Shown here in pieces: positions 34,647 to 45,904 of a stretch of DNA of 64,000 nucleotides. Location: positions 62,001 to 126,000 of the forward strand of contig NZ_QGKM01000023.1 in assembly GCF_003172875.1 (NCBI RefSeq). The letters are read 5' to 3'. Made by a program: the position numbers and the translations under genes. Under the pieces are notes generated by a model, which made no database searches, had not been told where the DNA came from, and saw nothing but the letters and a program-made list of their open reading frames with translations. The DNA comes from Leucothrix pacifica. GTDB taxonomy: Bacteria > Pseudomonadota > Gammaproteobacteria > Thiotrichales > Thiotrichaceae. The first letter of the stretch is position 1. Every line of letters begins with the position of its first letter.

Positions 34647-35759
34647 CTAGCTTTTGTAATCAACAACAGTTTGTAAATGATGCAGAACTTCTTCACGCGA
34701 GCCGTTAAACACAATGCGTTCGCTTTTCTTTGACATTTGATAATCGTACATCGGATCGTAATAATCCAGTAGCAACTCACCAAACACATTCGCAAAAGCG
34801 GCATAGCCCTGATTATCCGATAGTTGCGCCACTGCGCTTTTCATTGATTTCTGCATACGGGCATAGCGCTCACCACCCAGACGTTTTTGTAGTTTTGCCA
34901 GACTTCCGAGTAAATGTTCTTCAAGCTTGCCTAAGCCCTCAGCATCACCAAACTGATCGCAGTAGTCCTGATGAATATCGCAGGCATATTCCTGCACCGT
35001 GATATCAATTCTATCCTGATCCGATACCACCAGATTCACCACCGGTGACTGTGACATCTTCTCATGCATGACGGGCGGGACATGCAGCGAACCGACATTT
35101 CGGCTTTCATCTTCAATCACGATAGTGGTGAAACCTGCTGCTTCAGCTTTGAGCAAAGCCACCGCGACGTTGTTTTCGAAATTGATCTGAGTGGGCTGAG
35201 GTGTCGTAGTATTACCAAATGCAGAGCCGCGATGATTCGCGATGCCTTCTAAATCGATACTGTTTTCTAGTTTTTTGAGTAAGCGTGTTTTACCCGTACC
35301 ACTGCGCCCACTAAGCACAATGATATTCATCTTCTCGACGATACGTTCAGTGCTATCAATCAGGAAGCGTCGCAGTGCCTTGTATCCACCTTCTACCCGA
35401 GGGTAATCAACGCCACAATCGTCGATAATCCATTGCTGAGTGGTACGCGAACGTAAGCCACCACGAAAACAGTAAAGCACGCCGTTAGGGTGAGTCTGCA
35501 CAAATTCACACCAAGCTTTCAAACGAGCAGTTTTTATCTCACCACTGACCAGTTTGTGCCCCAATACGATTGCAGCATCCTGACCCTGCTCCTTGTAGCA
35601 TGTACCAACGGCAGCACGTTCTTCATCGCTCATCAGCGGCAGACTGTGCGCATTAAAAAAACTGCCTTGCGTAAATTCTACTGGCGCACGTAAGTCAATC
35701 ATCGGGATCTCATCGAGAAACAAACGTGCAAAATCGGTTTCAGTCAGGGTATTTGGCAT
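34647..35759 (-). CDS. mnmH: tRNA 2-selenouridine synthase SelU/MnmH
   Basis: It exchanges sulfur for selenium on the wobble 2-thiouridine of Lys, Glu and Gln tRNAs, using selenophosphate and a geranyl intermediate. The rhodanese domain has the cysteine in VLYCFRGGLRSRTTQQW; the P-loop domain has LSGRSGTGKTRLL. The 370-residue length is normal. It is divergent from mnmA, which makes the thiouridine it acts on. Confidence 0.92.
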   Translation of the reverse strand: MPNTLTETDFARLFLDEIPMIDLRAPVEFTQGSFFNAHSLPLMSDEERAAVGTCYKEQGQDAAIVLGHKLVSGEIKTARLKAWCEFVQTHPNGVLYCFRGGLRSRTTQQWIIDDCGVDYPRVEGGYKALRRFLIDSTERIVEKMNIIVLSGRSGTGKTRLLKKLENSIDLEGIANHRGSAFGNTTTPQPTQINFENNVAVALLKAEAAGFTTIVIEDESRNVGSLHVPPVMHEKMSQSPVVNLVVSDQDRIDITVQEYACDIHQDYCDQFGDAEGLGKLEEHLLGSLAKLQKRLGGERYARMQKSMKSAVAQLSDNQGYAAFANVFGELLLDYYDPMYDYQMSKKSERIVFNGSREEVLHHLQTVVDYKS

Positions 35760-35889
35760 GTTTTATATCGCTCTGTGACAGTCATCAGATAGTTTAAGAT
35801 CACCCATGTAGACTCACATGAAGCAAAAAAGATCGCATTATACATCATGCCATTGACGGATTGATGTATTTTGCAAATGGTTGCGGTAG

Positions 35890-37032
<1,143 letters not shown>

Positions 37033-37073
37033 TATTGCACTCTTTTTAACGTTTAATCAGGCACTGACTAACA

Positions 37074-37715
37074 TTGGAACATTCAACTCGAAACCGGACT
37101 ATCGCCCTAGCGGCCCTTTTTCAATGCATCGATGGCGTCATTCAACTTGCCAATAACGGTACGTGTGACGAAGACCTGTTGAAATCCTGCATTAACAGTA
37201 TCTTGATTGATGATGCAATTAGCGCTGAAGCGCTTTACGGCGGTTTAGATCAGTTGAAACCAGGTTTATCATCGATGATGTACCAGCTGGGTAGTGGCCA
37301 AACTGACCCAAATGGTCGCGGCAAACAGCTTGATGCAACACAGTACTCAATCAATGTTCTGGCATTGGAAAAGAAGCTATCCCGCAATCCGGAAGTGTTT
37401 AGAAAGCTTATGGATGGAATTGCTGAAGCGCAAAAGCAACTGGAATTCTACCCTGACCCTACCCACACAAACATGATCGCGCGATTGGCAGACCTATATA
37501 CCAATACCATCAGTACACTCGGTCCTCGCATTATGATCAAAGGCGACCAGAATTATCTGACGAATACCGAGAATGCAGCCAAGATGCGTACTCTGTTACT
37601 GGCAGGTATTCGTGCAGCGTTGTTGTGGAATCAGGCTGGTGGTAGTCGTTGGAAGCTGTTATTTGAGCGTGGCAAAATGCAGCGCGAAGCAGATAATTTA
37701 CTGAAGCGTATATAA
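37074..37715 (+). CDS. hflD: High frequency lysogenization protein HflD homolog
   Basis: A helical 213-residue protein known in E. coli to bind lambda CII; its general role is unclear. Family features include ALAALFQCIDGVIQLA, SSMMYQLGSG and ALLWNQAGGSRWKLLF. The start is TTG at 37074 with only a weak site, since no ATG lies in the conserved N-terminal part. It follows mnmA by 41 bases. Confidence 0.93.
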   Translation: MEHSTRNRTIALAALFQCIDGVIQLANNGTCDEDLLKSCINSILIDDAISAEALYGGLDQLKPGLSSMMYQLGSGQTDPNGRGKQLDATQYSINVLALEKKLSRNPEVFRKLMDGIAEAQKQLEFYPDPTHTNMIARLADLYTNTISTLGPRIMIKGDQNYLTNTENAAKMRTLLLAGIRAALLWNQAGGSRWKLLFERGKMQREADNLLKRI

Positions 37716-37742
37716 GCTATTTCACCTCTGAATCGATCTTAA

Positions 37743-37769
37743 AGTCTGGTGCTAACGAGGCATCAGACT
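37743..37769 (+). other. Hairpin after hflD
   Basis: AGTCTGGTGC and GCATCAGACT form a 10-base stem with one G-T pair and a seven-base loop. No T-run follows, so it may protect a 3' end or act as a weak terminator. Confidence 0.45.
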
Positions 37770-37970
37770 TCGCAACTGCAAAATTCATCGTTCTAGTCAC
37801 AAACGTTCTCTTTACAACTCATTTCACGGCAAAACATTAAAGTGGTTAGTAAGTCGTTGAGGGATGTCTGGTAACAAAGATTACATAACTCCTACAATTT
37901 CCCAACAGACTTAAGATAAGCTAATTTCTATCATGACTTCTTCAGACTATAAATAGAAGAGAGGTCACTG

Positions 37971-38591
37971 ATGTTATCCCCCACACGAATTAACTCCGCT
38001 TCAACTCATAAATCCATCTTAAGCTTAGCCTTGCTTCTCGCCATCATATTTTTAATAAACGGCTGTGCAACGCTCAACAAAAATGATTGCCGTGAAGGTA
38101 ATTGGGCTGGGATTGGTTTTAACGATGCGGTTGCAGGCTTGAGGAGTGATATTCAACTCAACAGCCACATTAAAGCGTGCTCACGTTACAAAATAGGTCA
38201 TGATCAAATAGCCTATGACAACGGTTATAATCGCGGCTTACAACAGTTTTGCACACAAAGCAGCGGCATGCGATACGGCTCGGATAACAACAAGTACTAC
38301 AATATCTGCCCTGCCCATTTGAAAAGTGACTTCTTAATTGGTTATGTTTCAGGGCTAACTTTATCAATAAATCATCTTCAAAATGAGATAGAGGACTTAC
38401 GGCACGAGAGGCGCAAAAAAGACAGAAAGTTGTCAACGCTAGGAAAAGAAAACCGCAAAGACAAAAAGAGTCACAAAGAGATTAAAAAGCTAAAAGATAG
38501 CATCGAGAATATCGAGGACAACCTCACATCGAAACGTTCAACGCAAAATGATTTACGTGCCTGGTACTCGCTATGGTCACGCCAGATTTAA
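37971..38591 (+). CDS. DUF2799 lipoprotein
   Basis: A 206-residue lipoprotein with lipobox INGCAT (cysteine near residue 32). The DUF2799 pattern is clear: DCREGNWAGIGFNDAVAG, CSRYKI, AYDNGYNRGLQQFC and NICPAHL. It ends in a charged coiled coil (about 125-190). The function is unknown. AGAGGTCACTG precedes the ATG. Confidence 0.82.
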   Translation: MLSPTRINSASTHKSILSLALLLAIIFLINGCATLNKNDCREGNWAGIGFNDAVAGLRSDIQLNSHIKACSRYKIGHDQIAYDNGYNRGLQQFCTQSSGMRYGSDNNKYYNICPAHLKSDFLIGYVSGLTLSINHLQNEIEDLRHERRKKDRKLSTLGKENRKDKKSHKEIKKLKDSIENIEDNLTSKRSTQNDLRAWYSLWSRQI

Positions 38592-38713
38592 TCAGGCTAA
38601 TCGTGTGGCTCCGTGATTAAGATACTCATGCGCTATTGAATCAGTGTTGAAGATAGCCTGTATTTCACCAGCAACAGCTTAATCGACGGCTCAAATGAGT
38701 TGGGTGCGTAAAC

Positions 38714-39754
38714 TTATGCCGCACTCAACTCATCAGACCCCGCCAGTAGCAAACTTAAGTCCAACAAAGCAACCCACACTCTGCCGTCACCTTTGTTGTC
38801 AACCTGACTTAAGCCTTTGATTAAGCGATCAACCTCGACCGCTTTTTCAGTAATTCGAATCCAGTCAGCGCTTTGCAAACGGCGAAGCGCGGGCTGCAAC
38901 AATTTTTGCCGTGGCTTGGGAATTTTACTCATCGCCTGTTGTTCACCACCGCCATTTCTCAATACATGACTGGCTTCGGATAACTGCGTGACTAAGTCAT
39001 TCACTACCCACAACACTAATGGCGTCGCAGTGCCTTCCTGACGTAAATGATAAAGAATATGCTGCACGCGTCGGCTATCTGCTGAGGTAATCGCGGTAGA
39101 CAAATCAAACACACTGAAGCGTGCACTATCACTCACTGATGCTAAGACTTGCTCTTCGCTGATTTCAGATTCACCAAATAGCAATTTAAGTTTGTCGATT
39201 TCCTGAGCAGCAGCCAGCAGATTACCTTCTACACGTTCAGTCAGTAAACGAACTGCTTCTTGTGTGGGCTGCATGCCATTTTGACGTAATCGTTTAGCCA
39301 CCCAACCTAAGGTTTGAGCCAGTGATAAGTCCCAGAACTGCACCATCACACCCGCATTGGACAACGCTTTAACCCAGGCACTGTTTTTTTGCCGACCATC
39401 CATGCGCTGACAAGTAATCAAGAGAATTTTATCTTCAGGAAGACGTTTGACGTATTCGACTAAGGCTTTGCTGCCTTTTGCACCAGGGGATTGTTTTTCT
39501 AATCTCAGATCCAGCACTTTACGCTGACTAAATAACGACATTTCATCAGCGGACTGACCCAGTGATGACCATTCAAAACCAGTTTCGACGCGTAAAATTT
39601 CGCGCTCGGTATAGCCCTGCTTTCGGGCAATTCGCCTGATTGCGTCCGCAGCTTCCATCATTTGTAATGGTTCATCGCCACTTAACAGATATACCGGGCT
39701 CAGAGGTTTATCTGACCCTAGCAAGCGCATCAACTGGTCTGCCTGAACATTCAT
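38714..39754 (-). CDS. holA: DNA polymerase III delta subunit HolA
   Basis: The delta subunit opens the beta clamp within the clamp loader. Family segments are PVYLLSGDEPLQMMEAAD at the N-terminus, ILLITCQRMDGRQKNSAWVKAL in the middle, and LAAAQEIDKLKLLFG. The length of 346 residues is normal. It starts right after the rnfH stop. lptE, which often precedes it, is not present. Confidence 0.92.
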   Translation of the reverse strand: MNVQADQLMRLLGSDKPLSPVYLLSGDEPLQMMEAADAIRRIARKQGYTEREILRVETGFEWSSLGQSADEMSLFSQRKVLDLRLEKQSPGAKGSKALVEYVKRLPEDKILLITCQRMDGRQKNSAWVKALSNAGVMVQFWDLSLAQTLGWVAKRLRQNGMQPTQEAVRLLTERVEGNLLAAAQEIDKLKLLFGESEISEEQVLASVSDSARFSVFDLSTAITSADSRRVQHILYHLRQEGTATPLVLWVVNDLVTQLSEASHVLRNGGGEQQAMSKIPKPRQKLLQPALRRLQSADWIRITEKAVEVDRLIKGLSQVDNKGDGRVWVALLDLSLLLAGSDELSAA

Positions 39755-40096
39755 TTAACTTGCGCCGCCCTTTTTCATTTTTTTACCGGCCTCAGCACGT
39801 TGCTTGCGCACCTCTTTAGGATCAGCCAGCAATGGCCGATACAATTCAATACGGTCTTTTTCCCGCAGCACCTGCGTTCGCGGTGCCACTTTGCCAAACA
39901 AACCTGTTTTTAGGGTACTCAAATCTAATTCCGGGTAATGTTCCTGAATGCCCGACAGGCTGATGGCCTGCTCCACCGTTGTCCCTTGTGGCACCATAAA
40001 GCTGAGCAAGGTTTGGTGCTCCGGAAGGGCGTAAACTAATTCTACCCCGATCTCAGGTGTGACTGATGTAGTGGTGTTGTTATCAAGCGTTTCCAT
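39755..40096 (-). CDS. rnfH: RnfH family ubiquitin-like protein
   Basis: A 113-residue beta-grasp protein of unknown role. The family pattern is present: VELVYALPEHQTLLSFMVPQGTTVEQAI, GLFGKVAPRTQVLREKDRIELYRPL. The start at 40096 has AGGTGG upstream. It overlaps the ratA gene by 14 bases; ratA-rnfH is a conserved pair. Confidence 0.9.
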   Translation of the reverse strand: METLDNNTTTSVTPEIGVELVYALPEHQTLLSFMVPQGTTVEQAISLSGIQEHYPELDLSTLKTGLFGKVAPRTQVLREKDRIELYRPLLADPKEVRKQRAEAGKKMKKGGAS

Positions 40097-40520
40097 AGAC
40101 CACCTTTGCACGTTCTACGAAGGAATCCACGAAGGTATTGGCAACCTGATTAAACACCGGACCAATCGCCATACCGACGATACGATTAGAAAATTCAAAC
40201 TCTAAATCAAAGGTGACTTTGCAGGCATTCTCAGAAAGTGCATCAAATCGCCAGAAACCCTGTAGTTTTTTAAACGGGCCATCCAATAAAGTTAATTCAA
40301 TTAAATTCGGTTTGTGTAAGGTATTTTGCGTGGTAAATACCTTATTTATAGCGCCTTTTTGTATCGTGACAGACGCCTGAACATGCGACTCATCACGTTT
40401 ATGTTCCTCTGCACCGCCACACCAGGGTAGAAACTGAGGGTAAGCAGATATATCATCGACCAGTTGGAACATTTGCTCTGCACTGTAAGCAACCAATGCA
40501 CTGCGGTTAATGCTGGGCAT
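40083..40520 (-). CDS. ratA: RatA family protein (START/COQ10 domain)
   Basis: A 145-residue START-like protein. In E. coli RatA was reported to block 70S assembly; related COQ10 proteins bind ubiquinone. Signatures are VAYSAEQMFQLVDDISAYPQFLPWCGG and FDLEFEFSNRIVGMAIGPVF. The start at 40520 follows AGGAAA. It is divergent from smpB, as in many gammaproteobacteria. Confidence 0.92.
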   Translation of the reverse strand: MPSINRSALVAYSAEQMFQLVDDISAYPQFLPWCGGAEEHKRDESHVQASVTIQKGAINKVFTTQNTLHKPNLIELTLLDGPFKKLQGFWRFDALSENACKVTFDLEFEFSNRIVGMAIGPVFNQVANTFVDSFVERAKVVYGNA

Positions 40521-40608
40521 ATAAAAACTTTTCCTGAATAATGTACTGCTGAAAATTATCAACGAATTGCGGTATCGAATAACACCAAGCTAAGGGTATA
40601 ATACACGG

Positions 40609-41088
40609 ATGGCTAAGAAGCAAAAGAAAAAAGGGCATGGTGGTTTAACAATCGCGTTGAACAAAGTTGCACGTCATGAATACTTCATTGAAGACACTTA
40701 TGAAGCTGGCCTTGTGATGGAAGGTTGGGAGGTTAAGAGTCTCCGCGAAGGCAAGGTGCAGCTTAAAGAAAGCTATGTCTTTATGAAGAATGGCGAGGCC
40801 TGGCTCAACAACGCACACATTTCACCACTCAGTACCGTATCCACCCATATTACAGCGAACCCACTTCGCGCACGTAAGTTATTACTGCACGTTGAAGAAC
40901 TGATTCGCCTGGGGGCAGCGGTCGAACGCAAGGGCTATACCATTGTCCCACTAGCTTTATATTGGAAAAATAATCGGGTGAAACTCGAAATTGGCTTAGG
41001 TAAAGGTAAACAGCTGCATGACAAACGCGCTACCGCTAAAGAGAAAGATTGGAATCGCGACAAACAGCGCATGCTGAAAAACACCTAA
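40609..41088 (+). CDS. smpB: SsrA-binding protein SmpB
   Basis: It carries tmRNA to stalled ribosomes for trans-translation. Conserved parts are [39 protein letters not shown] and the basic tail [20 protein letters not shown]. The length of 159 residues is normal. No ssrA gene was found next to it in this window. Confidence 0.97.
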   Translation: MAKKQKKKGHGGLTIALNKVARHEYFIEDTYEAGLVMEGWEVKSLREGKVQLKESYVFMKNGEAWLNNAHISPLSTVSTHITANPLRARKLLLHVEELIRLGAAVERKGYTIVPLALYWKNNRVKLEIGLGKGKQLHDKRATAKEKDWNRDKQRMLKNT

Positions 41089-41116
41089 AGTATTAACCCC
41101 AGATAACACACTATAT

Positions 41117-44100
41117 ATGACTGATCATACTGCCGAAGAACTAGACTTGTCTGCGTTTCAACAATTGCCCAAGCTTGAGCAGTCGTTATTGCACCTACTG
41201 TCAGTTATATACGCACCGACAGCGGCAACCCCGCTGGCAATTTGTGCGCGCAAGGTTGATATCAAAAACCCTGCGGGTGATGAAAGCTTTAATTTGCATA
41301 GCCTCAAACCTGTTCTGCAAGGTTTGATGGACAAGGGTTGGATTACCAGTGGTATCAATCGCTTTGCCTGCTGTGCACAGCTGCGTGAGCAGATAACACT
41401 GGACGCTATCAATGCAGGCGTATTCGAAGAATATTCCAAACAGATTCTGGAAGCTTTTGAGCCTCGTCAGGTTGATGGCATGGTGACCTGGCAAGACTTG
41501 GAGCACGGCATCTCATATGCGCGTATTCATCTGTATCGGGGTGACCGCAGTAAACTACGTCAGACACTGCTCAGTGTTTACCAACAATTCTCTCAAACCG
41601 AGACGCCACTGGATGCCAAGGGGTTCTACGAACCAATCTTTGGCACACCGCCCGATCCCCAAATTATGGGGGCATTATCGCCTGAAATTCTTGGCGATGC
41701 GTTTAAGGATCTTGCCCACTCTGGCATGCAGAAATTGCAGGACTTGCAACCATTGTGGGAGTTACTCCAAAAGAACAAATCTGAGAACCCGACTGATAGT
41801 GTTGATGATCAAATTCTGGAAACCCGCACGCTATATTGCCTGCTCACGGGGCAACTGAGTGCTTTAAACACTGATTACCGTGGCCCGGACATCAGCCCTG
41901 CCCGTAAGCTTTTCAACAGCATTCAGCAACTGGTACACGAAGGAAGTAATGCGGCTGTTTCCTCTCTGACCGTGGATGACATCGAAGCGATCGTAAACCT
42001 TGATCATGAGCTAACTGTTTTGCCACTGTTGGCGATGACAAACAGTGAAGAGTACGCTCAACTGCAGCTGGCGCGCACCTTATTAGTCAAACAGCAACAT
42101 TCCTCAGTCCATATCTTACTGCAGCAATATCTCGACTCGCTGGGCAGTGGCGTATTTAGCATGAAAGCACCTAATGAAGAGCAGGAGCAAGGACAACTGG
42201 ATCTGTTATTGCTTTGCTTGCTGAGCCACTGGTTAGGACAGACAATTGACGAAGGGTCACTCAAAGACCTGCAGAAGCGTCACGCGCTATCAGTGGATGC
42301 GAACTACCATTGGTTAGCGGCTGAATACGCACAGGCATTAGCACTACTTGGTCCTCCGGAAGCACGTGATGACTATGCTGCGATGGCAAAACAAGTGCAT
42401 GAACAACTCGGTACATCAACCTTGTTTGATTTAGTTCAGCCCAAAGCAAAGTGGGAACGCGCGTTAGATGCTCTAAATATGCTGGCGGATCATCAGATTC
42501 AATCGGTTCGTCATAGCGAAGAACGGTTGATTTGGCTGCTGGATAAAGATTCTCATGACAACTACAGCCTGTCACCAAAGATACAAAAGCGTAAAGCAAC
42601 CGGTGGTTGGTCAAAAGGACGCACGCTTTCGTTGAGTCGCCTAAAGCTGGAGTACACCGAACTCAGCCACCTCAGCGATAAAGATATCGAACTGTGCAAT
42701 CTGATACAGCATCGCCCTGACTTTGATGCACACACCGGCGCGGCAACCAGTTATATCGATATGAATACTGCGTGGCCAGTATTGGTAAACCACCCTGCTC
42801 TATACTGGGATCAATCACGATTTACTCCGCTTGAAGTCGTACAAAGCGAATTCGAATTATTGGTTAATGAGGAAGGCGACAAGCTGCGTATCAGTTTTTA
42901 CCCGCCTGTATTTACCAGCAAGGCTCATGATCAGTATGTATTACAAAAAGAAACCCCGACTCGTCTGTGCATCTACCGCAAGAATGAGCAAGTCATGCGC
43001 TTGCACGATATCCTGTCACAAGGACTATTGATTCCCCGGGAAGCCGAGGCACAGCTGCGTGAAACGCTTAGTTCTCTGGCACCGATGATCAGCATTCAGT
43101 CTGATTTGGAAGGTGTGGTGGATGCCGAACCGGTTGAAGCAGACTCACGCATACACGCAAACCTTCTGCCATATGGAGAAGGCCTGAGAGCGACCTTACG
43201 GGTAAAACCATTCGGTAACTTTGGTCCGCTATATCCACCGGGACAAGGCCGCAAAAAGCTCGTTACTGAACACTACGGTGAAAAATACCAAACAGAACGT
43301 GATCTGGCACTTGAAACGGAACGTCAGGCTTCAATCACTGAGGGCAGCTTAGTACTGACTCATGATGAAGAAGACTATGACGATGAATATCTGATTGATG
43401 ATCCTCAGGACTGTTTAGAGCTATTAGAGCAACTGCGCGAGTTGGGCGATGAAGTTGTGATTGCATGGCCTGAAGGGGAAGCGCTGCGCGTTGAGTCACG
43501 TATTGATGGCAGCAGCATGCGACTTAACATCAACAAGTCAGATGACTGGTTTCAGCTGGATGGCAGCTTGGTAATTAACGATGATCTCGTGCTAACGCTG
43601 CAGCAGATTCTCGACTTATCTAAAGCCAGCAATGGACGATTTATTGAGCTAGGTGATGGCGAGTATGTTGCACTAACTAAGCAACTGCAAAAGAAACTGA
43701 ACGCACTGCATAGCTTGTCAGAAACGCATGATGGCCAGATCCGCATTAGTAGTTTGGCAGCTTTGGCGCTTGATGAGTTAACTGAAGACATCGGTGAGCG
43801 CATCGTTGATGATGCCTGGATCGCGCATCTGGCCAAGTTGGAATCACTAAAAGATTTTACACCAGCCATTCCAGACACGCTGGATACAGAACTTCGCGAC
43901 TATCAGGAGCAAGGTTATCAGTGGTTATGTCGTCTCGCTGAATGGGGCGTCGGCGCATGTTTGGCTGATGACATGGGTTTGGGTAAAACCATTCAAACCT
44001 TAGCACTAATACTCAATCGTACTGAACAAGGGCCAAGTTTGGTGGTAGCTCCTACTTCAGTGTGTAATAACTGGATGTCGGAGACTGAAAAATTTGCTCC

Positions 44101-45262
44101 CAGCCTAAACCCGATTTTCTATCGCGGTAAAGACCGTAGCGGCATACTTGAAAATGCAGGCCCGCAAGATCTTGTTATCAGTAGTTATGGCTTGCTACAA
44201 CAAGATGCTGAGCAATTCATCAGTAAACAGTGGACTACGATCGTCTTGGATGAGGCGCAGGCGATTAAGAATGTGGGTGCCAAGCGTACCCGTACAGCAC
44301 ACCAACTCAAATCTGATTTCCGCTTGGTAACCACCGGTACGCCTATTGAAAATCACTTGGGTGAGCTGTGGAGTTTGTTCCGCTTCCTTAATCCGGGTTT
44401 GTTACATACTCAGGATCAGTTTATGAAGCGCTTTATGCTGCCGATTGAGCGCGATAAAAACAGTGGCGCACGTGAGGCACTGAAATCGTTGATTCAGCCA
44501 TTCATGCTACGACGGACTAAGTCACAGGTATTGAATGAGCTACCGCCGCGGACTGAAATCACACTTGAAGTTCCACTCAGCGAAGGCGAACGTGCCTTGT
44601 ATGAAGCGGTTCGTCTGCAAGCGATCGAAGGGCTTGAGCCGGGTGAGAAAGAAGGTGGCGGCGATCATTTGAAGGTATTGGCGGCGATTACACGCCTTCG
44701 TATGGCCAGTTGTAATCCTCGCTTGGTCATGCCGGAAACAACCCTGCCGAGTAGTAAGCTTGAGCAGTTCGCGACATTGCTGGATGAGTTGTTAGAGAAC
44801 AATCACAAGGCATTGGTGTTTAGCCAATTCGTAAAGCACCTGAGCTTGATCCGTGAGCATTTGGATCACGCTGGCATCAGTTATCAATATCTTGATGGCA
44901 GTACCAGCATGGCCCAGCGTAAAGAACGTGTGGATGCATTTCAGGCCGGTGAAGGTGATGTCTTCCTGATCAGCCTGAAGGCTGGTGGTTCCGGACTCAA
45001 TCTGACAGAAGCTGACTATGTAGTACATATGGACCCATGGTGGAACCCTGCGGTAGAAGACCAGGCTTCTGACCGTGCGCATCGTATAGGCCAGACCCGT
45101 CCTGTGACAATTTATCGTTTAGTCGCTGAGAACACTATCGAGCAGAAAATCATTAAGTTACACCAGCAGAAACGTGATTTAGCCGATAGTCTATTGGATG
45201 GTAGTGACATCAGCGGTAGCTTGAATGCTAAGGAAATGTTGGCGCTGATTCGGGATATCTAA
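41117..45262 (+). CDS. SNF2-family DEAD/DEAH helicase (1381 aa)
   Basis: A very large protein. Residues 1 to about 900 are a helical, repeat-like region and a partly acidic linker without a family I recognise. The SWI2/SNF2 ATPase occupies about 915-1381: Walker A DDMGLGKTIQT, DEAH-type box LDEAQAIKN, TGTPIENHLGELWSLFRFLNPG, and helicase C motifs SLKAGGSGLNLTEADYV and QASDRAHRIGQTRPVTIYRL. It likely moves on DNA or remodels protein-DNA complexes. It follows smpB by 28 bases; the partner is unknown. Confidence 0.88.
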   Translation: MTDHTAEELDLSAFQQLPKLEQSLLHLLSVIYAPTAATPLAICARKVDIKNPAGDESFNLHSLKPVLQGLMDKGWITSGINRFACCAQLREQITLDAINAGVFEEYSKQILEAFEPRQVDGMVTWQDLEHGISYARIHLYRGDRSKLRQTLLSVYQQFSQTETPLDAKGFYEPIFGTPPDPQIMGALSPEILGDAFKDLAHSGMQKLQDLQPLWELLQKNKSENPTDSVDDQILETRTLYCLLTGQLSALNTDYRGPDISPARKLFNSIQQLVHEGSNAAVSSLTVDDIEAIVNLDHELTVLPLLAMTNSEEYAQLQLARTLLVKQQHSSVHILLQQYLDSLGSGVFSMKAPNEEQEQGQLDLLLLCLLSHWLGQTIDEGSLKDLQKRHALSVDANYHWLAAEYAQALALLGPPEARDDYAAMAKQVHEQLGTSTLFDLVQPKAKWERALDALNMLADHQIQSVRHSEERLIWLLDKDSHDNYSLSPKIQKRKATGGWSKGRTLSLSRLKLEYTELSHLSDKDIELCNLIQHRPDFDAHTGAATSYIDMNTAWPVLVNHPALYWDQSRFTPLEVVQSEFELLVNEEGDKLRISFYPPVFTSKAHDQYVLQKETPTRLCIYRKNEQVMRLHDILSQGLLIPREAEAQLRETLSSLAPMISIQSDLEGVVDAEPVEADSRIHANLLPYGEGLRATLRVKPFGNFGPLYPPGQGRKKLVTEHYGEKYQTERDLALETERQASITEGSLVLTHDEEDYDDEYLIDDPQDCLELLEQLRELGDEVVIAWPEGEALRVESRIDGSSMRLNINKSDDWFQLDGSLVINDDLVLTLQQILDLSKASNGRFIELGDGEYVALTKQLQKKLNALHSLSETHDGQIRISSLAALALDELTEDIGERIVDDAWIAHLAKLESLKDFTPAIPDTLDTELRDYQEQGYQWLCRLAEWGVGACLADDMGLGKTIQTLALILNRTEQGPSLVVAPTSVCNNWMSETEKFAPSLNPIFYRGKDRSGILENAGPQDLVISSYGLLQQDAEQFISKQWTTIVLDEAQAIKNVGAKRTRTAHQLKSDFRLVTTGTPIENHLGELWSLFRFLNPGLLHTQDQFMKRFMLPIERDKNSGAREALKSLIQPFMLRRTKSQVLNELPPRTEITLEVPLSEGERALYEAVRLQAIEGLEPGEKEGGGDHLKVLAAITRLRMASCNPRLVMPETTLPSSKLEQFATLLDELLENNHKALVFSQFVKHLSLIREHLDHAGISYQYLDGSTSMAQRKERVDAFQAGEGDVFLISLKAGGSGLNLTEADYVVHMDPWWNPAVEDQASDRAHRIGQTRPVTIYRLVAENTIEQKIIKLHQQKRDLADSLLDGSDISGSLNAKEMLALIRDI

Positions 45263-45287
45263 GAATTAATATCATGTCTTGGCTTTT

Positions 45288-45317
45288 AACCAGCATGTGG
45301 CAAATTACTTGCTGGTT
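45288..45317. other. Hairpin between the helicase and folK genes
   Basis: AACCAGCA and TGCTGGTT form a perfect 8-base stem with a 14-base loop. It lies between two convergent genes and may act as a weak terminator; T-runs are poor. Confidence 0.4.
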
Positions 45318-45408
45318 GAAGCTACAGCGCTCATGGTGCTCCAGATGTATCGTGACTAAACTCACTGCTGTACTAGCCCATATCATCTGACACAAGCGCT
45401 AATCAACA

Positions 45409-45897
45409 TTACAGACAAGGCAACTCAGCTAACCAAATTTTATTTCGGTCGAGCTCAGATGCCTCAGCAATTTCACCAATGGTTTGCTTCAGCTCAGGAT
45501 GCACCACATCAGCAGCAATTTCAGCCAACGGGTAAAGCACAAAGGGATACTTTACTATCTCAGCTCTGGGAACATCCTTATCCGGCTTTAACACCTCATC
45601 GCCAAATAACAGAATATCCACATCCAATGTTCGCGAGGCAAACTTAAAGCCGTCACGCGTACGTTTCTGCTTCGCCTCTAAGGCTTTGAGGTAAGCCAGT
45701 AGCTCTGCATATTCCATATCGGTGTTAAAAACTGCCGACATATTGATGAAATCATCACCCTCAAAACCCTCCGAGGCCGACTCATAAGGCTTGGAGAATT
45801 TCACATCAGGAAAGTCCAGGCGAAGCTGCTCTACACACGCACAAATATTTTGTACCCGATCGATATTACTGCCTATATCAACAAAGACCTGCGTCAT
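45409..45897 (-). CDS. folK: 2-amino-4-hydroxy-6-hydroxymethyldihydropteridine diphosphokinase FolK
   Basis: It activates the pterin for dihydropteroate synthesis in the folate pathway. Family motifs are VFVDIGSNI at the start and TRDGFKFASRTLDVDILLFGD. The start at 45897 follows the folB stop by a few bases with GAGAATGA upstream. At 162 residues it is of normal size. Confidence 0.92.
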   Translation of the reverse strand: MTQVFVDIGSNIDRVQNICACVEQLRLDFPDVKFSKPYESASEGFEGDDFINMSAVFNTDMEYAELLAYLKALEAKQKRTRDGFKFASRTLDVDILLFGDEVLKPDKDVPRAEIVKYPFVLYPLAEIAADVVHPELKQTIGEIAEASELDRNKIWLAELPCL

Positions 45898-45904
45898 TTC
45901 ATTC

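Noticed and set aside
40500-41120. tmRNA gene beside smpB
   Set aside because: No tRNA-like ends or tag frame were found on either strand around smpB.
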